64,000 nt of DNA. Source: an uncultured Clostridia bacterium (GTDB lineage: Bacteria > Bacillota > Clostridia > Oscillospirales > Acutalibacteraceae). The stretch's first letter is position 1. Every line of letters starts with the position of its first letter. The DNA is taken from contig CAMLSX010000004.1 in the NCBI GenBank assembly GCA_946484175.1, positions 1 through 64,000 of the forward strand, in the 5' to 3' direction. Of the stretch, positions 27,444 to 36,281 are shown piece after piece. Made by a program: the position numbers and the translations under genes. The notes below the pieces were generated by a model, which saw only the letters and a program-made list of their open reading frames with translations, ran no database searches and had not been told where the DNA came from.

Positions 27444-29474
27444 ATGAGAATTGCTTTAACAGGCAACCCGAATTCGGGAAAGACCACCATGTACAACGCT
27501 CTTACAGGCCGAAACGAAAAGGTAGGCAACTGGGCAGGCGTTACGGTGGAGAAAAAAGAGCATCCGATCAAAAAGGCATATTATGCGGGCAGTGAACAGC
27601 TGATTGCGGTTGATTTGCCGGGTGCTTATTCCATGTCGCCATTTACAAGCGAAGAAAGCATTACCAGTTCTTATGTAAAAAAAGAAAATCCCGATGTCAT
27701 CATCAATATCGTGGACTCGACCAATTTAAGCCGAAGCCTGTTCTTTACCACACAGCTTTTGGAGCTCGGTATTCCGGTGGTTGTGGCGCTGAATAAAAGC
27801 GATGTCAACAAAAAGAAGGAAACCAAGATTGATGCGGCAAAGCTGTCTGAAAAGCTGGGCTGCCCAGTAGTGGAAACCGTTTCCACCTCCGCTGATGGCT
27901 TACATACGGTTGTAGAACAGGCGGCAGCGCGGGTGAACACCACGCAAAGCGCTCCCTATCATCAGGGGGATATTGATTTAACCGATAAAAAATCGGTGGA
28001 GGCTGCCGACCGCAAGCGTTTTGATTTTGTCAACGGAATCGTAAAAGAAGTAGAGACCCGTAAGGTGCTGACGAAAGACAAGAGTATCAATGATAAAATT
28101 GATGCCGTGCTGACGAACAAGTGGCTGGGAATCCCGATTTTTGCCATTGTCATGTTCCTCGTTTTCCAGATTTCTCAGGTCTGGGTGGGTACACCCATTG
28201 CAGATTGGCTGGTTGCGTGGATTGATATGTTTAAGAGCTGGGTAGGCAGTCTGCTGGAAAATGCAAATCCGCTGCTTTCTGCGCTTTTGGTGGATGGTGT
28301 TATTGGAGGCGTAGGTGCCGTTGTGGGCTTTTTGCCTCTGGTTATGGTTCTTTATTTCCTCATTGCCTTACTGGAAGACTGCGGATATATGTCCCGCGTT
28401 TCGGTGGTTCTTGATCCGATTTTCAAAAAGGTTGGCTTATCCGGCAAATCTGTGATTCCTTTTGTTATCGGAATTGGCTGCGGTGTGCCCGGTATTATGG
28501 CAAGCCGTACCATCCGCAACGAGCGTGAACGCAGAGCAACCGCCATGCTGACTCCCATGATGCCCTGCGGCGCCAAAATCCCGGTAATTTCGCTGTTTGC
28601 AGGTGCGTTTTTTGCCGATGCCGGCTGGGTCAGTACCCTGATGTATTTTACCGGTATCCTGCTGATTTTCTTTGGTGCGCTGATTATCAATAAGATTGCC
28701 GGGTACAAGTCCAGAAAATCCTTCTTTATCATCGAGCTTCCCGAGTACAAGCTGCCGTCTCTTTGGGGTGCGTTTAAATCAATGTGTGCCCGCGGCTGGG
28801 CATATATTGTAAAGGCCGCGACGATTATCCTGCTGTGCAATACCATTGTCCAAATCATGCAGACCTTTGATTGGAGCTTCCGCGTTGCTGAAACATCTGA
28901 TTCCTCGATTCTGGCCTCTGTGGCAGGGCCGTTTGCGTATCTTCTGGTTCCCATCGTGGGTGTCCTTTCCTGGCAGCTCGCAGCCGCTGCTGTTACCGGT
29001 TTCATCGCAAAAGAAAACGTCGTCGGTACGCTGGCCGTGTGCTTTGTGGGCCTTGAAAATCTGATTGATACCGATGAGCTTGCCTTGCTGGAAGGCGCCG
29101 GCACCGAAGTTGCAGGAATTCTGGCGATTACCAAAATTGCGGCACTTGCATACCTGATGTTTAACCTCTATACACCGCCCTGCTTTGCGGCGTTGGGTGC
29201 TATGAACAGCGAAATGAAGAGCCGTAAATGGTTCTGGGCAGGTGTTGGCTTCCTGATGGGAACCGGCTATACGGTTGGTTACCTTGTTTACACAATCGGC
29301 ACGCTGGTAACCGCACCCGAAACCCTGAATGTTGGTGCGGCAATCGGCGGGCTTGCAGCGGTTCTTGTTTTTGTTGCGATTCTTGTGGGGCTGATCAACC
29401 ACACCAATAAAAAGTTAAAGGCAGAATACGCGTTGGATAATGCGAAGAAAGCCTATGCGGTGAGCAGATCCTGA
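27444..29474 (+). CDS. feoB: Ferrous iron transporter FeoB
   Basis: MRIALTGNPNSGKTTMYNALTGRNEKVGNWAGVTVEKKE G-domain; GCGVPGIMASRTI. Confidence 0.97.
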   Translation: MRIALTGNPNSGKTTMYNALTGRNEKVGNWAGVTVEKKEHPIKKAYYAGSEQLIAVDLPGAYSMSPFTSEESITSSYVKKENPDVIINIVDSTNLSRSLFFTTQLLELGIPVVVALNKSDVNKKKETKIDAAKLSEKLGCPVVETVSTSADGLHTVVEQAAARVNTTQSAPYHQGDIDLTDKKSVEAADRKRFDFVNGIVKEVETRKVLTKDKSINDKIDAVLTNKWLGIPIFAIVMFLVFQISQVWVGTPIADWLVAWIDMFKSWVGSLLENANPLLSALLVDGVIGGVGAVVGFLPLVMVLYFLIALLEDCGYMSRVSVVLDPIFKKVGLSGKSVIPFVIGIGCGVPGIMASRTIRNERERRATAMLTPMMPCGAKIPVISLFAGAFFADAGWVSTLMYFTGILLIFFGALIINKIAGYKSRKSFFIIELPEYKLPSLWGAFKSMCARGWAYIVKAATIILLCNTIVQIMQTFDWSFRVAETSDSSILASVAGPFAYLLVPIVGVLSWQLAAAAVTGFIAKENVVGTLAVCFVGLENLIDTDELALLEGAGTEVAGILAITKIAALAYLMFNLYTPPCFAALGAMNSEMKSRKWFWAGVGFLMGTGYTVGYLVYTIGTLVTAPETLNVGAAIGGLAAVLVFVAILVGLINHTNKKLKAEYALDNAKKAYAVSRS

Positions 29475-29638
29475 TGGAAAATATCCTGATTATCATAATC
29501 CTTATTTGTATCCTTGGCGGTGTTGTACTTTATCTTTACAGGTCCAAAAAGAGGGGAGAAACGTGCATTGGCTGCCCTTCCTGCAAAAAGTGCGCCGGTA
29601 AAGGAGCATGCAGCCATCATAAAAAAGAATCGCGATAA
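29474..29638 (+). CDS. FeoB-associated Cys-rich membrane protein
   Basis: MENILIIIILICILGGVVLYLYRSKKRGETCIGCPSCKKCAGKGACSHHKKESR; overlaps the feoB stop. Confidence 0.85.
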   Translation: MENILIIIILICILGGVVLYLYRSKKRGETCIGCPSCKKCAGKGACSHHKKESR

Positions 29639-29731
29639 TCCATAACGATGGGGGAGTGCGGGTATAAAAACCGCACTCCTTTTTCCATGCAAAGATCACA
29701 GGATATGCTTTAAAAATTTCTTCGAAGATGC

Positions 29732-29760
29732 TTGACACCGGACCTGTTTTTGGGTATCAT
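29732..29760 (+). promoter_or_regulatory. Promoter for pnuC leader
   Basis: TTGACA-N17-TATCAT. Confidence 0.75.
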
Positions 29761-29766
29761 ATTTTT

Positions 29767-29862
29767 CGTGAATTGAATCAGCTGCCACCGGGTAGCAGAA
29801 TGTAAGAAGCATTCGTTTACACATCGTTAGGTCTTAGAAGATGTGTAGCGGATGCTTTTTTT
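29767..29862 (+). promoter_or_regulatory. pnuC 5' leader ending in an intrinsic terminator hairpin (attenuator/riboswitch candidate)
   Basis: AGCATTCGTTTACACATC...GATGTGTAGCGGATGCT+TTTTTTT, then RBS GGAGG and ATG 29877. Confidence 0.6.
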
Positions 29863-29876
29863 GGAGGCGTTATCAA

Positions 29877-30572
29877 ATGAAAAATCCATTTGCAGAGCTG
29901 TCCCGATTTGAGCTGGGACTGTGGCTCACATCCGTTATTGTCATTGCAGGCTCATTCCTTTTGTCGGGCGGGGGAGACATCCTGACCATTATAGCGTCAT
30001 TGATTGGCGTTACAGCGCTGATTTTTGTTGCCAAGGGCTATGTGCTCGGACAGGTGCTTACCGTAGTTTTTTCAGTGTTTTACGGTGTGATTTCCTTCTT
30101 TTTTCAATATTACGGAGAAGTCATCACCTATCTGTGCATGACTGCTCCCATGGCGGTTTTCAGTATTGTTTCATGGCTGCGTCACCCATACGAAGGCACC
30201 AAAGAGGTAGAGGTCAACCGGCTTTCCATCAAGCAGATGGTGGTTTTGGCGTGCAGTGCGATTGTCACAACGGTTGCGTTTTACTTTATTTTGGCAGCGC
30301 TGGGAAATGCCAACCTGCTGTTCAGCACAATTTCGGTAACCACCAGCTTTGCGGCTTCCGGCCTGACTTTCTTGCGCAGCCCGTACTATGCGGTGGGCTA
30401 TGCTGCCAATGATTTGGTGCTCATCGTATTGTGGGGAATGGCCACCATGGAAAATGTTTCCTATTTGCCGATGGTTTTGTGCTTTGTCATGTTCTTCGCG
30501 AATGACCTGTATGGCTTTTACAGCTGGCAGCAAATGCAGAAACGGCAGACTGCACGCAGCGTGCTTTCCTGA
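29877..30572 (+). CDS. pnuC: PnuC-type nicotinamide (riboside/mononucleotide) transporter
   Basis: Multi-TM; KGYVLGQVLTVVFSVFYGVISFFFQYYGEVITYLCMTAPMAVFSIVSWLRHPYEG ... NDLYGFYSW. Confidence 0.88.
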   Translation: MKNPFAELSRFELGLWLTSVIVIAGSFLLSGGGDILTIIASLIGVTALIFVAKGYVLGQVLTVVFSVFYGVISFFFQYYGEVITYLCMTAPMAVFSIVSWLRHPYEGTKEVEVNRLSIKQMVVLACSAIVTTVAFYFILAALGNANLLFSTISVTTSFAASGLTFLRSPYYAVGYAANDLVLIVLWGMATMENVSYLPMVLCFVMFFANDLYGFYSWQQMQKRQTARSVLS

Positions 30573-30621
30573 AAATCAAAACAGTCTGGCTCCGGAAAGT
30601 TTCCGGCAGTCAGGCTGTTTT

Positions 30622-31521
30622 TTATAGAGAGTTCCCCGCAATTTCCTGATGCAAAACTTCCAGGAATTTTTCAGCGGCTTTTGAAAAAGCCCGATGTTTC
30701 TTCCAGGCGATCACTATGCCGGCTGTCATTTGCGGTTCCAGTGGGCGAAAGCAAAGCGGGCTGTTACCCGAAGTGTTTACCAGCCCGTCAATCGCCAGAG
30801 CACATCCCAATCCTTCCTCTACCAGCAAGGCTGCATTATAAATCAGGTTATAAGTGCCGATGATATGCAGATTTTCGGTAGAATGTCCCAGCCAGCCCGC
30901 CAGTTCATTTTGAATCAATGCCTGTCGGGAACACAAAAGCAGCACGTTTTCAAGTTCTTTAGGCGAAATGCTTGAGCAGGATGCCAGTGGATGATCTTTC
31001 CGCATCAAAAGGCCCCAGTGAACCACATTAGGAAGCAGCAGATAATCATACTTTTTTAAATCTGCTCTCCCCACGAACAAGGCAAAATCAATCAGCCCTT
31101 TATCCAGCTTCTCCGCTGAATCTTCGCCGTTTCCGCTGTACAGGTGAAAATGGATGTTGGGATATTGTTTTCGCAGCCGTTCCAGTGTTCTGGCAATATG
31201 ACGTGTGGCATCGGTTTCACCGCCGCCAATCAGGATATCTCCGCCCACCATATCGTCCTGCATGTGAAAATCCCGCTCCGTTTTGTCCGCAAGCTCTACA
31301 ATCTCCTGTGCGCGTTTTTGCAGAAATAAGCCTTCTTCTGTCAATGTGATTTTCCGTTTTCCACGGTCAAACAATTTCTTTCCCAGCTCGTCTTCCAGTT
31401 CCATCAGCTGCTTCGAAAGAGTCGGCTGTGTAATGTTGAGCTTTTCAGCGGCTGCGGTAATTTTTCCTTCTCTTGCAACCGCCAGAAAATATCGCAGTAC
31501 ACGCAGTTCCATCTGAATCAT
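30622..31521 (-). CDS. LysR-family regulator (paralog of 18038-18946)
   Basis: MELRVLRYFLAVAREGKITAAAEKLNITQPTLSKQLMELEDELGKKLFDR. Confidence 0.95.
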   Translation of the reverse strand: MIQMELRVLRYFLAVAREGKITAAAEKLNITQPTLSKQLMELEDELGKKLFDRGKRKITLTEEGLFLQKRAQEIVELADKTERDFHMQDDMVGGDILIGGGETDATRHIARTLERLRKQYPNIHFHLYSGNGEDSAEKLDKGLIDFALFVGRADLKKYDYLLLPNVVHWGLLMRKDHPLASCSSISPKELENVLLLCSRQALIQNELAGWLGHSTENLHIIGTYNLIYNAALLVEEGLGCALAIDGLVNTSGNSPLCFRPLEPQMTAGIVIAWKKHRAFSKAAEKFLEVLHQEIAGNSL

Positions 31522-31563
31522 GCCTCCTTTTTTATTATTATAGCGATTTTATACATGCCTGTA

Positions 31564-31594
31564 AACTATGAATGACAATATTTTATAAGTATTT
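31564..31594. promoter_or_regulatory. Putative LysR operator (copy B)
   Basis: AACTATGAATGACAATATTTTATAAGTATTT. Confidence 0.65.
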
Positions 31595-31715
31595 ACTATT
31601 TAATTTTTCTTATGGTTGTGCGATCTTAAAAATCCCCTGACTTGTATTTTGGAGGTTGCTATGGTATATTTGATATCGAAGAATGTCGAAATTTGTGCAA
31701 TAAAGAAGGGGTATC

Positions 31716-33005
31716 ATGGAAAAGACGGATCAGCGATATGAAATGTATACGGCGATTCTAAAAGAAGAAATGCTGCTGGCGATGGGCTGTACCGAACCGA
31801 TTGCAGTTGCTTATGCGGCAGCCGCTGCCCGAAGTGTACTGCAAACCCCTTCTGCGATCAAACGCTGTGCAATGCATATCAGCGGGAATATCATCAAAAA
31901 TGCCAAAAGTGTGGTGGTTCCCAACACCAGCGGAATGAAAGGCCTTGAAACAGCGGCCGCCGCCGGAATTGCAGCAGGCAATGAATGTGCGGGGCTTCAA
32001 GTGCTTTCTTGTGTAGGAGAGGCGGAGAAGCAGGCTATCAGCAGCTTGCTGCATGACTGTCATTTTCAGGTTTTTCCGGCCAAAAGCCCTAAAATTTTTT
32101 ATATCGAAATTTGTTTGTACACGCCGGACGAAACCGCCCGAGCTGTGATAGAAGATTTTCATACCAATCTGACCGTTTTGGAGCATAACGGCCAGCCGGA
32201 AAAATGGACGGCATCGGGGTGCTCTGCACAATGCGAGCAGCCGCAGACCGACCGTTCCCGGATGAATGTGGAAGATATTCTTGATTTCGCGTCAACGGTT
32301 GATTTGCAGGACGTGCGCGACTTGATTGAACGGCAGATCCGCTGCAATACGGCGATTTCAGAAGAGGGGCTGCATCATCCCTGGGGCGCACAGGTGGGAA
32401 GAACCATGCTCAAAGCAGATGCAGTGGATGTGTATACCCGCGCTGCCGCTGCTGCCGCTGCGGGAAGTGATGCCCGTATGAGCGGGTGCGAGCTGCCGGT
32501 GGCGATTGTTTCGGGCAGCGGAAATCAGGGTCTGACTGCCTCCATGCCGGTCATCGTCTATGCAAAAGAGACCGGGGCTTCAGAGGAGAAGCTGTTCCGT
32601 GCGCTGCTCATCTCCAACCTGATTACGATCCACCAGAAAACGAGTATCGGCAGATTGTCGGCTTTTTGCGGAGCAACCAGCGCCGGAGTAGGAGCCGCCT
32701 GCGGCATTGCCTATCTGGACGGCGGCGGGTATGAAGAGATCTCGCATACGATTGTAAACGCGCTGGCTGTGCTTTCCGGCATGGTGTGCGATGGTGCAAA
32801 GCCTTCTTGTGCAGCCAAAATTGCCACCGCGGTCAATAACGGAATTTTCGGGTACCGGCTGTTCCGGCAGGGGCTGCAATTTTATGCAGGTGAAGGAATC
32901 GTCACCAAAGGGGTCGAAAATACCATCGCCAATGTAGGGCGTCTGGCCAACCAGGGAATGCGCGATACCGACTGCGAAATTCTCGACATCATGGTAGGCG
33001 AATAA
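31716..33005 (+). CDS. UPF0597 / L-cysteine desulfidase-like (serine dehydratase alpha-type) protein
   Basis: LLAMGCTEPIAVAYAAAAAR...SGNIIKNAKSVVVPNTSGMKGLETAAAAGIAAG...SGSGNQGLTASMPVIVYA. Confidence 0.9.
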   Translation: MEKTDQRYEMYTAILKEEMLLAMGCTEPIAVAYAAAAARSVLQTPSAIKRCAMHISGNIIKNAKSVVVPNTSGMKGLETAAAAGIAAGNECAGLQVLSCVGEAEKQAISSLLHDCHFQVFPAKSPKIFYIEICLYTPDETARAVIEDFHTNLTVLEHNGQPEKWTASGCSAQCEQPQTDRSRMNVEDILDFASTVDLQDVRDLIERQIRCNTAISEEGLHHPWGAQVGRTMLKADAVDVYTRAAAAAAAGSDARMSGCELPVAIVSGSGNQGLTASMPVIVYAKETGASEEKLFRALLISNLITIHQKTSIGRLSAFCGATSAGVGAACGIAYLDGGGYEEISHTIVNALAVLSGMVCDGAKPSCAAKIATAVNNGIFGYRLFRQGLQFYAGEGIVTKGVENTIANVGRLANQGMRDTDCEILDIMVGE

Positions 33006-33114
33006 TAGAATCAAACGAAAAACGGCAGAGGAGAGCAGTGTGCATCCTTTGCCGTTTTTATAATGTATGAAAAAAGTTCGCATGGAACGATAGCCTGATT
33101 TTATTAGAGCCATC

Positions 33115-33462
33115 TTATGACTGTTTTTTACACTGTACGATTTTGACAATATTGTATATTTGGTAGGGGATATACGAGAAGACTCCAACATAGACAACAC
33201 AGAAGAATGTAATCGGCCACAGCAGCGCTGCAACCGTTTTAAACACTGTGCTTTTCTTTTTAAAAAAGCGGACTGCTAACAGAATACTCGACAGCATCAT
33301 ACTGAATCCAATACCGCCTAAAAGTCCCCAGTAAACAAATTTCTGTAATTTAGTCCAGTCTCTTATGGGAAGAGTCGAACCCAAAAAGCCATAAATGATA
33401 AATCCTGTAACAGCAACGCATAGAGTGGAAATCAGATATTCAATACGTTCTTTTCTTTCCAT
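33115..33462 (-). CDS. Small multi-TM membrane protein
   Basis: MERKERIEYLISTLCVAVTGFIIYGFLG...; hydrophobic segments. Confidence 0.6.
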   Translation of the reverse strand: MERKERIEYLISTLCVAVTGFIIYGFLGSTLPIRDWTKLQKFVYWGLLGGIGFSMMLSSILLAVRFFKKKSTVFKTVAALLWPITFFCVVYVGVFSYIPYQIYNIVKIVQCKKQS

Positions 33463-33572
33463 ATAACTGCCCCCAAAAAATAACGATTTTAAGATAACCA
33501 TATCATATTCATTTACATGTTTCAATATATGAAGTCTGTTTTTATTCTTCAAGAAAGCAAAATTGCATAAAT

Positions 33573-33606
33573 AAAGAGACACCTATCAAAATGACAGGTG
33601 TCTCGA
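33573..33606 (-). terminator. Terminator of rubrerythrin gene
   Basis: GAGACACCTgtcattttgatAGGTGTCTC then T-rich on minus strand. Confidence 0.75.
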
Positions 33607-33630
33607 AAAATTCAGGCTATCAGTCGTTTC

Positions 33631-34176
33631 TTATTTGCCGAAGTAACGAGCCAGCAGGCCAGCGAAAGCCTTGCCATGACGTGCTTCGTCGCGAGCCATC
33701 TCGTGAACGGTGTCGTGGATAGCGTCCAGGTTAGCAGCCTTGGCGCGCTTTGCCAGATCGAACTTACCAGCGGTAGCGCCGTTCTCAGCCTCTACGCGCA
33801 TCTCCAGGTTTTTCTTGGTGCTGTCGGTGACAACTTCGCCCAGCAGCTCAGCGAATTTAGCAGCATGCTCAGCCTCTTCCCAGGCAGCCTTCTCCCAGTA
33901 CAGGCCGATCTCCGGATAGCCCTCTCTGTGAGCAACTCTTGCCATTGCCAGGTACATACCAACCTCGGTGCACTCGCCCTGGAAGTTAGCGCGCAGGTCA
34001 GCCATGATGTCCTCGCTGGAACCCTGTGCCACGCCGACAACATGCTCAGCTGCCCAGCTCATCTCGCCGGACTGCTCCACGAACTTCTCGCGGGGAGCCT
34101 TGCACTGGGGGCAGAACTCGGGAGCCTCGGTGCCTTCGAAAACATAACCACAAACAGAACATACGAACTTTTTCAT
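33631..34176 (-). CDS. Reverse rubrerythrin (N-terminal rubredoxin, C-terminal ferritin-like)
   Basis: [73 protein letters not shown]. Confidence 0.95.
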   Translation of the reverse strand: MKKFVCSVCGYVFEGTEAPEFCPQCKAPREKFVEQSGEMSWAAEHVVGVAQGSSEDIMADLRANFQGECTEVGMYLAMARVAHREGYPEIGLYWEKAAWEEAEHAAKFAELLGEVVTDSTKKNLEMRVEAENGATAGKFDLAKRAKAANLDAIHDTVHEMARDEARHGKAFAGLLARYFGK

Positions 34177-34230
34177 TTGTCAGTACCTCCAAAATAATTT
34201 TTCATTCTTATATTTTCGGAATCAGCGGAG

Positions 34231-34650
34231 TTACGCTCCGGCTAAATCCGGTTCCGAACTTTGGTGCGAAAGACAATCATGGCAAACACCATAGAAAGTC
34301 AGTTCGTGGGAATCTACCTGCACGCCGTATTTTTCAGACAGCATCTGATGCAGGGAAGAGGGGAGATAACGTTCTTTCAAATCCAGGATCGCTCCGCACT
34401 TTGTACAGACAAAGTGATTGTGCGGATGTGTATCTGCATCAAAACGTTCCTGCCCATTGACAACGCCCACGCTTACAATAACGCCTTCCTCTTTAAATTT
34501 CGAGAGGTTCCGGTAAACAGTGCCAAGACTTAAATCAGGATATTCCGGTTTAACAGCCTGATAAATCCATTCTGCGGTGGGATGAGTAGTCGTGCTTTGA
34601 ATGGCTTCCAAAATTGCAAACCGTTTCCGACTGAAGTTTTGCCGTTTCAT
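34231..34650 (-). CDS. Fur-family repressor (PerR-like)
   Basis: KRFAILEAIQSTTTHPTAEWIYQAVKPEYPDLSLGTVYRNLSKFKEEG...HNHFVCTKCGAILDL...FYGVCHDC. Confidence 0.92.
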   Translation of the reverse strand: MKRQNFSRKRFAILEAIQSTTTHPTAEWIYQAVKPEYPDLSLGTVYRNLSKFKEEGVIVSVGVVNGQERFDADTHPHNHFVCTKCGAILDLKERYLPSSLHQMLSEKYGVQVDSHELTFYGVCHDCLSHQSSEPDLAGA

Positions 34651-34749
34651 GAAGAACCTCCTTTGCAAAGAAATTGAAAATAAGAATTATTATCGATTGA
34701 CTATATGATACCAGAGAGAGAAAGCATTGTCAATAGCTTTTTATAGAAT

Positions 34750-35451
34750 TTATATTTTATTCAAATCACTGGAATCAAACCGTAACTTTAACTTTTGCAG
34801 TGCTTTTTTTTCGATACGCGATACATAGCTGCGGCTGATGTGAAGCCGGCCAGCCACTTCGCGCTGTGCCAGCGGTTTTCCTCCAGAAAGCCCGTAGCGT
34901 AAAAGTACGATCATACGTTCACGCGGAGAAAGGCATTCTTCAATATAATGCCGCAGCTGTTCCGACTTGATTTTCCCGTCCAGTGTTTCCAGAATATCCT
35001 CCTCAGAGGCCATGGTGTCAATAAGTGTAAGCGTGTTTCCATCCCGGTCTGTTTCAATCGGTTCGTTTAAAGAAATATCCTGTGCATTTTTCTTGCCGCT
35101 GCGAAAAAACATCAGGATTTCATTTTCTATGCATCTGGAGGCATAGCTAGAAAATCGGATATTCTTTTCAGGATCGAAGTTATCGACTGCTTTGATCAAT
35201 CCGATGGTGCCGATAGAGATCAGATCGTCCTGGTCGTTGTTTCCTGCATAATACTTTTTAATAATATGGGCTACCAGCCTCAAATTCCGTTCAACAAGTA
35301 AAGAACGGGCATCAGCATCCCCGTTATGCATTCTTTGCAGGCAGTCCCGTTCCTCCTGTGCAGAAAGCGGTTTGGGAAAAGAGCCTGCCCCTGTAACATG
35401 CAGAATGGAAAAAAACAGGTTAGAGAGCAGTTCTAATAACATCGAAAACAT
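34750..35451 (-). CDS. sigK: Sporulation sigma factor SigK (uninterrupted)
   Basis: FPKPLSAQEERDCLQRMHNGDADARSLLVERNLRLVAHIIKKYY...DDLISIGTIGLIKAVDNFDPEKNIRFSSYASRCIENEILMFFR. Confidence 0.92.
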   Translation of the reverse strand: MFSMLLELLSNLFFSILHVTGAGSFPKPLSAQEERDCLQRMHNGDADARSLLVERNLRLVAHIIKKYYAGNNDQDDLISIGTIGLIKAVDNFDPEKNIRFSSYASRCIENEILMFFRSGKKNAQDISLNEPIETDRDGNTLTLIDTMASEEDILETLDGKIKSEQLRHYIEECLSPRERMIVLLRYGLSGGKPLAQREVAGRLHISRSYVSRIEKKALQKLKLRFDSSDLNKI

Positions 35452-36122
35452 AACGATTCCCTCTTTCATGAGTGATTTTTGTTTGATGCTATCACTATAT
35501 GAAATCGGACAGGACGCTTACCACCTTTCCTAATAATAAGGAATAAAAAATTTATTACAATACAGAAGATGGAATTTTGAATTTTTGCAATATAACAAAA
35601 GATAAAAGAAACAACAATGAAAACAAACTTATTGTGCATTAAATAAATTAAAACTAAATTCAAAATATATTTTACAAAAAACCCAAAATAATAGTATTGA
35701 GTTTTTATTTATTTTTTTAATAAATAATTTTATACAATTAATAAAATTCAAATTATAATTCCATGTTTTTCCATAAATGTTTAAAAATTAGTGTTGAAAT
35801 CAAAAAATATCGATGTTATAATATGGATAACAAAGAAAAATTTGTTCTTTTTTTGAGTAGAAAAACTAAATTTATAAATTCAATCGAAATACTAATAAAA
35901 ATTATGACAAATTTTTAATAATTTGTTGTAATTTGTTGCAGTATTATATAATAAAAGATTTTTACCACTTTTTTTGATTCATACAATCCTAAATATTTGA
36001 CCAGTTTATCAGAAATTTTGCGATATTGATATCTGTTATAACAGATCTTTTTTGAGTTATTGGACTTCTGCAAGATTCATAAAAAACTGGATAAAAACAA
36101 TAAGAATTATGTTTTTGCACAA

Positions 36123-36151
36123 TTGACAAAACAGAAACATGTGATTATACT
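36123..36151 (+). promoter_or_regulatory. Promoter of the large HTH regulator
   Basis: TTGACA-N17-TATACT. Confidence 0.7.
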
Positions 36152-36225
36152 ATAATACGATGTAATATTAAAGAGAATAGGTCTGAAGTGTTTTTCAAAA
36201 AATATTTTTTAATTAGCGTTTGAGC

Positions 36226-36252
36226 ATCTGATAAGGTAAAATCTTGTCAGAT
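36226..36252. promoter_or_regulatory. Interrupted palindrome in the 5' UTR of the HTH regulator
   Basis: ATCTGATAAG-GTAAAAT-CTTGTCAGAT. Confidence 0.5.
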
Positions 36253-36281
36253 ACACAATAAACGGTCAGGATTGGAGTATT

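Noticed and set aside
29767-29862. Definite assignment of a known riboswitch class
   Set aside because: Only a short CCACCGGGTAGC segment is suggestive; the companion 5' motif was not seen, so it is left as an unclassified attenuator
34750-35451. skin-like element interrupting sigK
   Set aside because: The sigK frame is continuous; no recombinase insertion
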